Part shown: positions 1 through 12,005 of the stretch, piece by piece
Position numbering within the stretch: the stretch's first letter is position 1
Layout: each line of letters begins with the position of its first letter
Origin: Adiantum capillus-veneris
Lineage: Eukaryota; Streptophyta; Polypodiopsida; Polypodiales; Pteridaceae
DNA length: 64,000 bases
Direction: 5' to 3'
NCBI GenBank assembly: GCA_014529385.2
Contig: CM043942.1
Coordinates: forward strand, 20,630,991 to 20,694,990
Program-made: the position numbers and the translations under genes
Notes under the pieces: generated by a model
Database searches by the model: none
Told to the model about the DNA's origin: nothing
Seen by the model: the letters and a program-made list of their open reading frames with translations, nothing else

Positions 1-424
1 GTGGTAATTGAGGGAAGATCCAAAAGTCCCCTGCTACTTATGGTACACGATCTTCGCTGCAGGCGAGTATAGCCCAGACCTACAAGAATCTTTCCAAAAG
101 ATTAAGGATGCTATCTCTATCTCACAACAAAGGCAAAAGGCTGCTGCTAATAAGCACAAAAGAGCTCAGGACTTTAAAGAAAATGATTGGGTCTTGCCCC
201 AGTTTCCCAAGGCTTGATCAAGGCACACATCAAGCAAGAATTCTACAGGACACCCAAGGTACTATGCTAAGCTAGCAAAAACGTACTATGGACCCTTCCA
301 GATTCTTAGGCCTATCGATGAGATGGCCTATCAACTCAAGTTGCCCGACCATTGGCTCATACACAATGCTTTTCATGTGAGCCTCTTGAAGCTTTACAAA
401 GGTGAGCCAACCCATGACTAGTCT
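1..424 (+). pseudogene. Gypsy integrase C-terminal fragment, cut by window edge
   Basis: This is the C-terminal end of a Ty3/gypsy polyprotein. The stretch from about 60 to 210 (SPDLQESFQKIKDAISISQQ, then a KENDWVLP motif) and the following 250-410 (YYGPFQILRPI, then HNAFHVSLLK) closely match the integrase tail of the minus-strand gypsy element at 50.8-51.9 kb. In that family this part lies between the integrase core and the chromodomain and helps bind DNA. A TGA near 215 and a small frame change break the reading frame, and the chromodomain is absent: after the HVSLLK-like motif the sequence jumps into LTR sequence. The rest of the element lies to the left of the window. Family assignment is strong because of the sister copy inside the window; it is clearly non-functional. 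Confidence 0.9.
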
Positions 425-1272
425 CTGTAGGGATCCAAAGAAGGGAAAATAGGGATCCAAAGGGGGGTAATCTGTAAAAGATCAATGCACTTCAATGGGG
501 ACTAAAAGCCCTAAGGTTCAACCCCATTAAGACTTCCATAGTCTAAAGTTCCTAATAAATTATTGTATTGTCCAAAGCTTCTTAGTTCATGTAAACTCTA
601 GGTAAAATTGGATGCTTATGTGAAGACCATAAAGTCTTCACATATCCCTAGATAGGAGGGGGCAAGCCATATTAGTAGGGGATGAGAGAGAAACACACAC
701 ACTCTTGAGCCAAGCTCCAAAACATGCTCATCTCCTCTACCATGCTAATTACTAAGCTATGCTAAGCTATTAAGAATGATCATGTGAGGAGAATACTCCT
801 TTCTCATAAGAAAACTTCTTCCTCCTCTAGATCTACTCTCATACCCCGCTAGCTCTCACCATCTGCAAAGGTGTGTGGGGTCTTGGGTCTGAGACCGTGA
901 GGGAAGTGATGTTGTGTTTTTCAAGTGTAAGCTGCATACTTAAAGCTTCTATCTTCATTGCACCAGCAAGTTATTGAAGGAACACAAAGTATTGTATTGT
1001 AAAATGTCTCCTTGATGGGGGGAAACTTACAATACAAAGCCTTTTAAAGGGGGAGCCGGCTCCATATAAATACGGTCCTCAACTGTTGTCAATTGTTCTA
1101 TTTCTCTCTCTTGTCAAGTATTGTCAATGCCAAATTAGCTAGGTGTAAATTGCTATGTTGCTTTTTCAATTAAGTACTCACTCTATGCTCATTAGAAACT
1201 TGTTCTTAATGAAATGCTCACTATGTTATTAATTCCCTCTACACACAAGTTACTAGTGCATTAAATGTTACA
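425..1272 (+). mobile_element. 3' LTR fragment of the gypsy-A family
   Basis: This stretch matches the reverse complement of both LTRs of the gypsy element at 48,888-59,366, from GTAGGGATCCAAAG to the terminal ATTAAATGTTACA at 1272. The first ~130 bp of the LTR and the preceding polyprotein end are missing, so a deletion joined integrase to the LTR interior. Unlike the full-length copy it keeps a clear TATA box. It is more diverged than the two LTRs of the full-length element are from each other. Confidence 0.85.
1065..1072 (+). promoter_or_regulatory. LTR TATA box
   Basis: TATAAATA follows the GGAGCCGGCTCCA palindrome-like motif within the LTR. In the two LTRs of the full-length relative the same place (about 49,090-49,101 and 58,224-58,235) reads TGCAAATC on the element strand, so only this copy keeps a canonical TATA box. 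Confidence 0.6.
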
Positions 1273-3564
1273 CAAGACATGAGGGGTAGGTTTCTTTCTA
1301 ATGAGATTTTTTGTTTACGGGTTTGACAAATGGATAACCTAGAAAAACCCTAGGTCAATCAAGGCCTTCTCGAGGTAGATGAATGTAGAGTTGACCAAAG
1401 CGACTGACCCGGTACACCAATGTGAACCAAACTTAAAGGGGGCCATGGCATAGGCCTGCAGAACACTTCCACATGCTTAGATGAACATTTGACCCATGTG
1501 AAGGGGGTCTATAGAGAATAATCTCTATTTTTTTAAAGTGTCGGATTTGAGTTTCAACTTCACAGGTAGCTCCTATATAGAGATTATAGGCAATGTATCT
1601 CATTGGTATCATGGGAAAACATCAGGTGATGCCTATAGGTTTAGAAAATTATACGGAGGTGTGCAGAGTGTCAATTTTTTACCTATGTCTACAAATAGAC
1701 TCTAAAGTGATCCAAAAGATGCCATGGCACGAGAAGAACGCCTATTGCACTTAGCAAATGTGGCGTAAAACGCCGCCCAACAGATCATAAACACCTCGCA
1801 CCAACATTCTCCACCATATCCTCTAATCACGTATGAAGTGCTTAAAGTTAAAGAGAGGCTGCTAAAGGACCAGTTAGTAGCTGGATCAGAACCACATCGG
1901 GAATGGACAAAAAGCTGGTTGGGGAGACACCCAAGATATCTCATTATTTATACACAAGCCCCTCTGAAAATAAAAAAAAGACCCTACAACGTGTCGATTG
2001 CGAATATTTAGAATATGGGGTAACCACCAACTAGTTCTCAAGAAACATCCCATATGGCTTAACTACCCTAGGCTATCTCCACTAATAGGTAAATCCACCA
2101 AATATTACATGGTCAAGACACTATCAGATGCCATTGAAGTGTTTAAAAGGCTTTCGGATCTTGCAATCATCATGTTCATAAAGATACTCAAAATGATCCT
2201 AACTTGAATACAAACCTTTCATTAGGCAAAATAGATAGCTATGTCATGGATATCATTCCTTGAAGGAAATGAAGGTCTATGTTATGATCTGTTAGATCAA
2301 CCACCTGACAAAGTCCTATATGACAGCTATTATCGAGTGATGTCTTTCCCTCTTCTTAGGTGAAATTTTTTAAAGAGCCATTTAATACAAGGTTCTTCAC
2401 TTTTAGAGCCAAAATTTTTGGCCCTATGATTGAAAATCTCCATGTAAGATTTATTGGTTGTTCCATCATGGAGTTAAAGATCCCAACAAATATTCAATTC
2501 CTCAAAGCGGATAAAGTATTATAAAGCACTCAAAGCCCTACAAAATCAACATAAATCAAGCAATCCCAAGAACTACCTTGCCATAAGATAGCTATGTTAT
2601 GGATGACCGAGTTTAGTACGGGGAATGTTACCACTAGGCTAGCAAAGTTACTTTTTGTCAAGCTCAAATGTTATAACATCATCTCACTTTGTTCTATGAA
2701 ACCCATCATGCCCAAACCCTGTACTTTTGATTAATTTTATGGAATTGTTTTAGTGGCCGGAGCTATGAGCTTCACACTTTTAATTAAGCATTACCCATAT
2801 ATGATCTCAAGTCCCTTCCTACCCCACATTTGAGCCAGTTTTTGCATTTTTGAACCTTGGCTAAGGTTTAAAACCAAATTTTTTATAAAAACCTTTTAAA
2901 ATTTTGGACAATGAATCATACGTCCCGTCTTTGATTATTGTGTATTCTTGTTCTTCCTTCCAATGCTCATATCTCCCTCATGAAATGTCCCTTTGAAGCA
3001 TAGGTGAAAGCTCTATGTGATGAAATGAGTTTCTTGCAATAATTCTTTGAAAAATTTTGTTGCTAATACTCTTGCCAATTAGATCATAACTCACAAAATA
3101 AACATACAAACTTTATTTTAGATATAAGAGGAGTATTAGGACATCAATGGTATGGTATTGAGAACATATTGGGCCAGAATGGATTAGGTCAAATCAGCCC
3201 TATAAATAGTAAGCGCTTTTTTGGCAAGTGGCTAAAATGTGGATTTGATAACCTAGGCACTTGTGTTTAGACTCTTTCTACTTGACCTATGATTTTGGTG
3301 ATGTATGGAGCTCAATTTCTTAGTGAACCCATCAATATTTTATTTCCGATGTGATGATTGGACTTTGCTATCTAACATATAGTTGAGTGTCACACTAAGT
3401 GGATAGGGATTGAGTGTGTTTTCCAAGAGATTGACAACATCTTGTAGCCTCCATGCACTATTCATGGAAGCTACATCACATGGATTGAAATTTATTTGCA
3501 TGGTTCTCATTATGTCTCCAATACGATAGAGTGAGGTTTGGCTATCCCCATGCACAAAGAGCCA

Positions 3565-3567
<3 letters not shown>
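1273..3567. other. No supported gene; AT-rich unassigned DNA
   Basis: I see no long open frame, repeat boundary or recognisable domain here. Short open frames such as 1702-1944 (minus) and 1998-2207 (plus) show no motif. It may be deeply decayed transposon sequence, but I cannot show that. Confidence 0.4.

Positions 3568-3604
<37 letters not shown>
3568..3604. repeat. (GA)n microsatellite
   Basis: About 18 uninterrupted GA units. It creates apparent Arg-Glu and Ser-Leu frames on the two strands that should not be read as genes. Confidence 0.95.
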
Positions 3605-3606
<2 letters not shown>

Positions 3607-6363
3607 GACCAACTCAATATCCATACTTTTACTCTTCTCCAATATATCTTCTCTATCCTCCACTTCCGAGCGAGAAAATGATCTTCATGATCTTGTCCCT
3701 GTCAACTTTCAGATTCTAGATTGAAGAAAGACAGCATACAAAACTTGACCTTCTTTCCTTGGAAACTTGAAAACCCCTAACAACTTACATGATAGAGATA
3801 AAGAGGGTTCAAAGTCCCTTCATCTCCTTCTTCCTCCTTCTTGTCCAAGAGAGGAAAAAAAAGAGACAATTTCTTTTGCTTCATGTTAGGGAGGGGGAAC
3901 GAGGGAGCACACCCAACACACAACACAAGGTGATAGATCAAGGCATTCACAACACCCATGTCCTCTCAAAAAACACCTTCCCAACTTCACACTTTCACTA
4001 GGAGATCATCGTCTACACACTCACCAAAGTACATACACTCTTACCACGAGAAAAGCCGCACTCAATCGCACATTGTCCACACCACACACTTACCAAGACC
4101 AACTACCCACATGCATTTCATGGCTCATTTCAGACCACACACCGCTACTCCACACATCACCTCTCTCTCACTCTCTCTTTTCACACAAAAGGGCTCGAGG
4201 GGCACACTTTCTCATCGTCACTACGACACAAAAGCAGAAGAAGTAGATAAGGGAGCAGGGGGAAATGACACTTGAGAAATGGCTATGGAAGCTTGATCAA
4301 ATTCAGAAAACACCACACTTTAACTCTCCTATAGCAAGCCGCACACACACTTGGTTGTCAAGAAAAAACACTCTAACTCTCACTCCTTGGGCTCTGCAGG
4401 CACACACCTCTACACAAAAAGCCCCACAAAAAACACACTCTTTCTCTCCTGGATTCTTGCATATGGGCATGCAAAATCCCTTGGAAAAAAATCCCCACGA
4501 CTAACTCCACCATGGCCAACTCCTAGAGAGCTCTCTCGCTCCATTTTTGTGTACAGTGAAGAGACTATGCCCCACTATACAAAGCTCATAAATCTCCCCC
4601 TTGCACTTTCATATGAGATTATTGCCATGTCATGTGGCGCTCCACGGTAGCTTGCCTCTTTCAACACAACAAAAAACTTCAAGTGATAAAACAAAGCCCT
4701 CTTTTTCAACAACTAGGGTAAGCTCCTATTTTTTGCTCCTAGATCAGATGCCGAGGTTACAAAGCCTAGGTGAAACCTCATCTTTTCAAATTTAGACCCC
4801 ATCAATCTTTTCCACACTTTGACTCTCCAAGGATCTCAAACTGACTCCCTGAAAACAGGAAAAATCATCCAACACCACGGCTCTCACAATTGCACCCAAA
4901 TTTGATCGAGCATATATAACAACCGCAACTCCGATCAATGAGCCGTTGACTCCAATCCTCTAGAACCTTTGCAAGCCCAAAACAATTCCAGATGGCATGC
5001 TTACCAAGGTGGTCAAAGTGGCACACAATTGGCCCCTAGCAAAACTTCCACTAACCATAACTTGCCCATCCGAGCTCTGATTGATGATCCGAAAATACCG
5101 GCATGCACCATAATTCTAGCACTTTGAATCAATCCACTGTTATTAGCTTTGACCATCCACATTTACTTGCCTAGTTGGTTGAGGATCTATAAATCATTCC
5201 AAATTTGAAACGAGACATCTTTCACATTGTAGCTCTTTTTGAGGATCCGTCTAGATTGGGTGGTAGAGCACCCTTAAGAACTACACACTACCACATACCT
5301 CTACCATTTTGTACACATTGATGTTCCAACTTGATCTGACCACCATGGAGCCTCTCTAGCCTAATAAACCATCATAAGCATACCTTTCCCAATCTCCTTG
5401 CCTGTCAGGGCTTTCACACATGCTTGAGCACTCTTCCATGCACCTATACATACCCATATCATTGCATTGTCTGCTTCACAACTCCTACCAACTTTGGTTT
5501 CACTATCATTGCCCAACCCCCTTATTGAACATTCATGGTCAACCACAAACCTACTCATTGAACTCAAAAATTGCACAACTAAACAAACACTCTGCACACA
5601 CACATACCATATGTACAAAGTCTCATCCTTGCTTCCAAATGCTTCTTCTCAAGAACTTTTTCCAGCCCCCCTTGTATCACAACGTGGCTACCAATTGGGT
5701 CAAACACTTGTCATTGATCACATCCATCCACCTACAATAGATTCCCATAGTGTTGCACCCATGCATATAGCTAGCCTCATACATAAGCTATGCACGGCAT
5801 ACCTTTACTACTCCAAGCACCGATTGGCAGATTTCCCACTTCAAACCAAGTACCACCAAGCACTCCATCACCCTCACTACACATACTTGACCCTCCCTTC
5901 CACCCATGTAAAGCGGAATCTTCCTCGAGCGAACCCGGCATCTGAAAATCATGTAGTACATTTCCGTATTCACCAACATACTTTTCAACCATGACATGCA
6001 TACCTCATTTGAAAGATTGGAGAAAGCCACAACATGGGATTTGTTTCCATGCACCATTGAACATGTCTACTGCACTAGAAACTCCTCTATCTTTGGTTCC
6101 ATGCTTGCCTTCACACCTGTAACACTCCCAACTCTAGCATCATCAAGCCCTTCCTCATCACCTGTCCCATCAAGATCAACTAGTACCTCGTGCGCGTCAA
6201 CTCCATCTACCTGTTCTTTAAGCGCCTATTCTACCAACACATCCTTAGCCAAAGAAGAAAGAATATCACTCCATACCGCATTATCCATTTTCTCTTCTTC
6301 CATAGTCAAGGCCTCTCTATCCTTCTCAACAAATCTTCATACCTGCTGCACCACTATAGAAAA
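3605..6363. other. No supported gene; pyrimidine- and CA-rich DNA
   Basis: From about 3,900 to 4,500 the plus strand is rich in CAC/ACA and poor in G, which opens several overlapping frames without domains. The longest open stretch (about 5,467-5,994) begins at TTG rather than ATG and shows no recognisable motif on either strand. I treat it as non-coding. Confidence 0.4.
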
Positions 6364-6570
6364 TGCCTCCTTTTACATTGACCTTATTATCTTTTATATG
6401 TAGGGCTTTCTAAATGGCCATTGGGTGGCTCACATGGGACTTTACAATATCATGACAAAATTACAACTTAGGGAATTGACCTACTACTCTGGAATCAGTA
6501 TTTACACACATTGTAGCTCCACTAGCTTGAGAAAATAACAGAGTACAAATGTGGTGTCCGACTGTCCATC
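6364..6570. repeat. Dispersed repeat shared with 12,306-12,400
   Basis: Two blocks, CCTCCTTTTACATTGACCTT near 6,369 and GAAAATAACAGAGTACAAAT near 6,531, recur in the same order near 12,310 and 12,359. Here they are separated by about 110 extra bases. This suggests two copies of an older element that is otherwise unrecognisable. Confidence 0.6.
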
Positions 6571-7808
6571 TAGGTGCGTGCTTGTGTAGTCAACCCATCA
6601 AAATTTCCCTCATCCTAGCTTGTGTTGTTCCTTGACATGAGTTTTTATAGTCTTGTCGGTAGGGTTGTCTTCACATTGTGTCATTAAGGCTGGTCTTTAG
6701 CTTTGTATGCTTTGTAGTTGATGGCACTCCCCCCATCATTGAGTGATTCATAACTGTTGTGTTTAAATTGATGAGTGTTTTGGACTTTGATTGTTGAGCC
6801 AATTTTACATTTTGTTGCACATTCTCCTCTTTGTTTGCCACATTTGGATTTGAAGATGGACTTTGGTGTTGTCTGCCTTTGTTGGAACTTAGCTTCCTTG
6901 GATCGTTGACTTGATGATGGAATTTTCTTGTAGTTCCACTACAATGTGAGTCCTCTGCATATATGAGCTTCTTATGATTGTTGTTGATAGCACTTGTACG
7001 GAATCCGTTATTGTTTGTTGTTGTATGTCATTCTCCGAGTTTCCATTGTTTTGATGGAGATTTGTTGTTGTCCTTAAAGAAAAAAGGTTCTTTTAACAAG
7101 CATGTGAAGACATGTAGCTTGCTGCTCGGATTCTTTTGCGATTGATATGGATAGCCATTTCCTTATTGTTGATGTAGAAGGAATATATACAAGAGGGTAG
7201 TGATGAGTGTTGTAAAATTAGGGTCCTAGACCTAGATGACCAAAGGGAAAAAACTCGGTGGGAAAAAATACCTTTGATATATTATCTTATTGGAGTTGAG
7301 AAATTGGACTTGAAGTACATGTTCATGCAAGGTGAGTGCTTGGGAGAAACAAAGTAAGAGTGTCTAATGCATGTCTCAATTATGGGACACTCTTTATGCA
7401 CATCTCAATTATGGGACACTCTTTATGCATATGAGAAATTTGTCAAACAAAAGCATGCAGTGTATAAGATGGAGTTGATGGGTGCCTCAAGGAACAAATG
7501 AATAACATGTGACATCAAATGATGTCACAATAGATTCTACATGTCCAAGAAGGGTTCTTGATGTAGAAGCTTCTCCACTCATATCTCACTATGCTCAATG
7601 CAGGAGTGTCTTTTGGACTTCCTTCTTCACTTCACCATACTTGTAAGGAAAAACTTTGACTCTTATTCTCACCTATACCAGCATGAATGACAGTGACACG
7701 TAAATAAGCTCAACTCGTCTAGCTTAAGTAGTACCTAAAATAGCTAATATGATTATAACACAGAGAATATTACGTGAATCTTTGGGACTAATTCCTTGTT
7801 CATTTAGT
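6571..7808. other. No supported gene
   Basis: AT- and GT-rich sequence with TTGTTG runs. No frame or boundary can be supported. Confidence 0.4.
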
Positions 7809-7986
7809 GGTTTAGCTGTCCGACTCTGACTCTTATGCCATGTATTTTTATTGGCAATTTGGATGTACTTGTTTAAGGCCAAAAACCCAATTCCATAGGT
7901 TTAGCTGTCCGACTCTGACTCCTATGCCATGTATTTTTAATTGCAATTTGGACGTACTTGTTTAAGGCCAAAAACCCAATTCTGTA
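7809..7986. repeat. Tandem duplication, 89-bp period
   Basis: The unit beginning GGTTTAGCTGTCCGACTCTG occurs at 7,809 and again at 7,898, with a few substitutions between the copies (TTATGCC versus CTATGCC, GGATG versus GGACG). Confidence 0.85.
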
Positions 7987-8068
7987 GGTTTTTGAAATTT
8001 AGGCCTTTTTTGTTTTGTTGGTCTTTGGATGCCACCATTTTGTTTAGTAGGTTGGCATAATTCTGCTT

Positions 8069-8613
8069 GCTTTGTGAAATAGACTCTACATTGGTAGTAG
8101 GGACTAATGGAGCCTTTGCTTGATCTTTCATGAGAAGAAGTTGTACATGGTTGTGGGCTTCCTTTTGTAACCATCTTTTCTTTTTTCTCCTTTTACTCTA
8201 TGACTTCATGGACACTAGGCTTTGATATCCATATCTGAATATTGCCGCTATGAAAGCTTTGTTTCCATAGTAGAAGATGAGGTATCCATCTAGAGGTTGT
8301 ATCACGCTTGGTTATGCTTTGTGAAATAGACTCTACATTGGTAGTAGGGACTAAGGGAGCCTTTGCTTGATCTTTCATGAGAAGCAATTCGAAATGGTTG
8401 TGGGCTCTCTATGCTTGAGTTTCCAATGGTAGTTTTAGAACCCACCTTGTTTTTGGTCCTTTTGTAACCATCTTTTTCTTTTGCTCCTTTTACTCTATGA
8501 CTTGATGGACACTAGGCTTCGATATCCATATCTAAATATTGAAACTATGAAATCTTTGTTTCCATAGTAGAAGATGAGGCATCCATCTAGAGGTTGTATC
8601 ATGCTTGGTTATG
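8069..8613. repeat. Two-copy tandem duplication, about 247-bp unit
   Basis: The first copy, about 8,069-8,314, begins GCTTTGTGAAATAGACTCTA; the second follows directly to about 8,613. Copy two carries about 50 extra bases near 8,395-8,455. Both contain the block ATGGACACTAGGCTT and end at GCTTGGTTATG. The copies are clearly diverged. Confidence 0.8.
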
Positions 8614-9417
8614 ATTGGATTTTGTTGCCTCTCCTTTGTGATTTTATCCTTTGGGTAGAGCCTTGTGTTGCATGATTGATCTTTATTGTTCTAGGTTGAG
8701 CTGCTACTTTGGTTAGCCATATTTGAGTGTTACTTGCATAAAATTAATGTGCTTTGAATAGCGTGACTAGAATCATATGTTGCTCTGCATATCTTTGTTG
8801 AGTAGCTTGTTTGAGGTATGACTTTGATACCCATACTTGTCGCATTGCTTGCTTCTTTGAAGGTCTTTTCTTTTGCCTCTTGTGGTTGTTCTTCCTCCTG
8901 TTTCAGATGTTTTTCTTTCGTTGATGGATAGGCTTGCTCTTTGAAGAAATATTTGGTTGAGGTGAGTAGCTCCATGCTACTAACTTAGGCTTTTTTGCCC
9001 AAACATTAGTATTTCCTTGAAAGTAGCCTTGAGTAGTGATTGAATCATTTGATGATATCCACCCTATCACCGTCGGTTGTCGAGGTTGAACTTGTGGTTG
9101 ATGTAACCAAACAGAATCTTTGACTTGGATGTTCTCTTTGGATAGTAACACTTGGTTAAATCTTGTCTTCTTCTTTTGGAGGCTTTGTTGTGATGGAAAC
9201 TTGGGTTGATAAAATTTTTTCTTAGGTTTCCATTGCATTGTTGATGGTATGGCATTTGATGTAGAGGTTGTGTAGTAAGTATGATGAAGACTTGTTGAAG
9301 GTAAAGCTCGCGAGGCGGATCTACTTCAGTGTTTGCTTTGGCTTTACCTTTTTCCACGATGGTTGGTAGTTTCTTCTCTACATGGGTCGGAGATATGTCT
9401 GGGGTTATCATTGTTGT
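8614..9417 (-). other. Degenerate coding-like stretch downstream of a zinc knuckle
   Basis: On the minus strand this follows the zinc-knuckle remnant at 9,418-9,759 and reads as Lys/Gln/Ser-rich protein in shifting frames (about 8,730-9,411). Plant LINE ORF1 proteins often have a low-complexity tail after the knuckle, which would fit, but I see no conserved motif. Treat it as a possible remnant only. Confidence 0.25.
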
Positions 9418-9759
9418 TTATGTGAATCTTTTTGTTGTTGTTGAAGGAAGACATTCATCCAGCTTCTTGTCATGTCCAGTATCTCTTTTGATGTAATGGG
9501 AGTCAATTATGTAGAATGTGTCCTTTTTCTCACAAGTACTCAACTTGAGTACGGCTTCTACTACATCAAAGCTAGGAATTGGTGTTCTAGAACTTGTGTA
9601 TGCTTTTTCCTCTAGCTCAATGATTGGCAGCTTTCCCATCATTATCCATGTTCCATAAGACATTTTATTCCTTGTTGTATAAGTATATATCATAGCGGAA
9701 CATGTTATTTTGTGTCCCATCTCCCCACATACGTAGAATCTAATCATTTTAGGAGGCAA
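9418..9759 (-). pseudogene. Zinc-knuckle remnant, LINE ORF1-like
   Basis: The minus strand encodes FYVCGEMGHKITC, a CCHC knuckle in which the first Cys appears replaced, followed about ten residues later by MSYGTWIMMG. In plant L1-type LINE ORF1 proteins a CCHC knuckle is followed by a Tyr-Gly-x-Trp motif, so this order suggests an ORF1 remnant that once bound RNA. The upstream 9,760-10,030 is acidic and Lys-rich, as linkers in such proteins often are, but contains stops. A gag knuckle is the alternative; the YG-W motif makes me prefer LINE. Confidence 0.4.
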
Positions 9760-10089
9760 TCGATCTTTTGCCGTATCCTTGATCTTGCATTTGTTTAATA
9801 TCTAATGTGGAAGCTGGTTTTTCATTTTCTTTTGGTTGTTTCCTTTCTAGAGTCAACTTCTTTGTAATAATTTTTGTTGATTCTTCAGGTATTTCAATGA
9901 TGATATATTATCGTGGTTGCTTTTCTTCCTTCATTTGCGCTTTGGCATCATGATCCATGGCGTAGCTATCTATCTCACCTTTTCTGCTTTCATCCTCACA
10001 AATTTCATTAGCTTTCTTCAATACTTTTATCATAAAATAAGGAGTTATGTCATTCTCATCAGAAGTTTGTAGGTGTTATATCGTTTACG

Positions 10090-10900
10090 CACACACCTAG
10101 AGTAGCCAGTATAGGGATCCAAAACGAGATGGTCTAGCAAAGAGAAATGTGGAACAAGTGCTTCTAGACTTATCTCACCAGGGGACCAAGAGGAGAGATG
10201 GTTACATTTCAGTAGGGGTCCAACAAGAAATAGTCTGTCAAAGAGCAACGTGCATCTAATGGAGCTTAAAAGAACTTAGGGGTTAGCTTCATTAAAGCCT
10301 CCAAAGGTTAGTGTTAAAATTACTTAGACATAGGCCCATTAGGTACTTTAAGGGATGAGCTTGAGTTACTTGTTATGCTTAATGACTAAGGTGCTTGATG
10401 TGCTTGTCGTGCTTAATTACTAAAGTGCTTGAGGTACTTGTTGTGCTTGACGACTAAGGTGCTTGTCGTGCTTAATGACTAAGGTGCTTGAGGTGCTTGT
10501 TGTGCTTAATGAATGAGGTGCTAAAGATGATCCCTAAAGGTAGGGGCATGAGAGAGAACATTCACACACACTCACCAATGGACACCCAAGCCACAAGGGG
10601 CATAAAGGACACATGCTAGGCCCCTAGCAATATTGCCCTCATAATGTTCCTAAATCCTATTGGATGACCAATAGGGAGGTCCAATAAGAATTTAGTTTCA
10701 ATTGAATAATTAAGATCTTTCTCTCAAAGGGGGAAAGGAGGACACTTATCTATCTAAATGATACAATCAAATAATTAAGATCTTTTTCTCAAAGGGGAAA
10801 GGAGAACACTTGTCCAATTGCTGCACCCCTTCTTGTTATGATTAGAGACATACATTGGGTAGCCCAAGGCTTGAGCCAATACACATGTAGCAAGTGTAAA
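10090..10900 (+). mobile_element. Diverged solo-LTR-like remnant of the gypsy-A family
   Basis: The order of blocks follows the gypsy-A LTR: GGGATCCAAA near 10,113, GTCTGTCAAAGAGCAACGTG near 10,230, then AGTTTCAATTGAATAATTAA near 10,691 and the CTCTCAAAGGGGGAAAGGAG block near 10,722. The last block is itself duplicated near 10,780. Similarity is patchy, which suggests an old copy. No coding part of the element is next to it, so it is probably a solo LTR or fragment. Its boundaries are uncertain. Confidence 0.5.
10365..10520. repeat. Short tandem repeat inside the LTR remnant (25- and 34-bp units)
   Basis: About five units built on TTGT(C/T)GTGCTTAATGACTAA, some with an extra GTGCTTGAG segment, so unit lengths alternate between about 34 and 25 bp. 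Confidence 0.8.
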
Positions 10901-10924
10901 CTAGAAAAATCAAATCCTCTCTTG

Positions 10925-10951
10925 CTCTCTCTCTCTCTCTCTCTCTCTCTC
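10925..10951. repeat. (CT)n microsatellite
   Basis: About 13 uninterrupted CT units. Confidence 0.95.
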
Positions 10952-11420
10952 ATACTCCACAAGCCACATACACACTCCCCCATTGTGTTTTGTGCACAAA
11001 AGTCATCTCCTTCTCCAATCTTGCGAAGGGAGATCCTACACCAACACCCCTTGGCTACAGAGTGCAAATCCAACCAAGAGTTATGCTCAAAGCAATTCTT
11101 ATCAATAGTTTCATTCTCATTTTTTGAGAGCTGGTCTACCCCATTTTTTCCAAATTGCTTTTGTAGCAATGGCCACTCAAGCCGACACAGCAGGCTCCAG
11201 CCCCACTATCAAGTATAGCAAGTGTTCTCACTGCTTTGTGTTCTAGCAGCAAGGTGGTGTTCCCTTCTTCTCCTTCATAGTAATCTCCAACCTTATTTAC
11301 ACGATCTGTTGTGCCTATGGTTTCTCTGGTGTCATTTTACCCATGTTTTCATCTATAGGAATATCTTGAAGAGGGGGGGTATCTATTGCTCAAATCTCAG
11401 ATGAAAGTCAGGATGAGGTA

Positions 11421-12005
11421 TATGAATCGCGATCCATGTTTGACCTCTTTTTGACATGAGCTTGGTCAACTTGTAGTCCTTACTATTTTGAAGCTTTTTT
11501 CCAAATTCTTTGGGATGTGGATCACTTTTTTCCAATCAAAAGTGGAATTTTATGTCTGGTTTGCGGTTTTGACTACTTTATGAAGTTTGGATATTTTGAT
11601 CAAGTTTTTGAAATTTTTTGCTATTGTGCCTTTTGGGAAAGTTGTTCCAAATGCTATTAGCTACCTACTAGTCAGATCTCAAGCCCAAATGATAAAAACG
11701 TACATGGATCGTGATCCATGTTTCACAGCATTTTGGCATGAAATATGGTCAGCTGGTTATCTATATCCTATAGATCTTAATGCCTAGCTTTTTCTTTGAA
11801 TTTGTATCACAAAATCTCAAGATATGCCCAATTTTGTGTTTGAAATCCTTGTTTCTGTTGTTTTTGCCCTATCAATCAATTCTGATGTGATTTTTGAATT
11901 TTTCTTTCAAACAAACTTTATCAGATCAATGTTTCACTAATGCATAGTGTTACTAATCACTTTTTTGCAAAATTGACCTCTGAGGTACATGGATCGCAAT
12001 CCATG
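11421..12005. repeat. Three palindromes spaced about 282-285 bp
   Basis: The palindrome CATGGATCGTGATCCATG (11,703-11,720, a perfect 8+2+8 inverted repeat) has one-mismatch relatives at 11,421-11,438 and 11,988-12,005. After the first two the flanks are similar (TTTTTGACATGAGCTTGGTC versus ATTTTGGCATGAAATATGGTC), which suggests a decayed tandem array of about 283-bp units. No coding frame is supported. Confidence 0.6.

Noticed and set aside
3958-4650. Overlapping frames in a CA/CT-rich stretch
   Set aside because: Low G and repeated CAC/ACA words open the frames; His/Thr/Ser-rich translations without motifs.
5467-5994. A 175-codon open frame
   Set aside because: It starts at TTG, has no recognisable domain, and the opposite strand is about as open.
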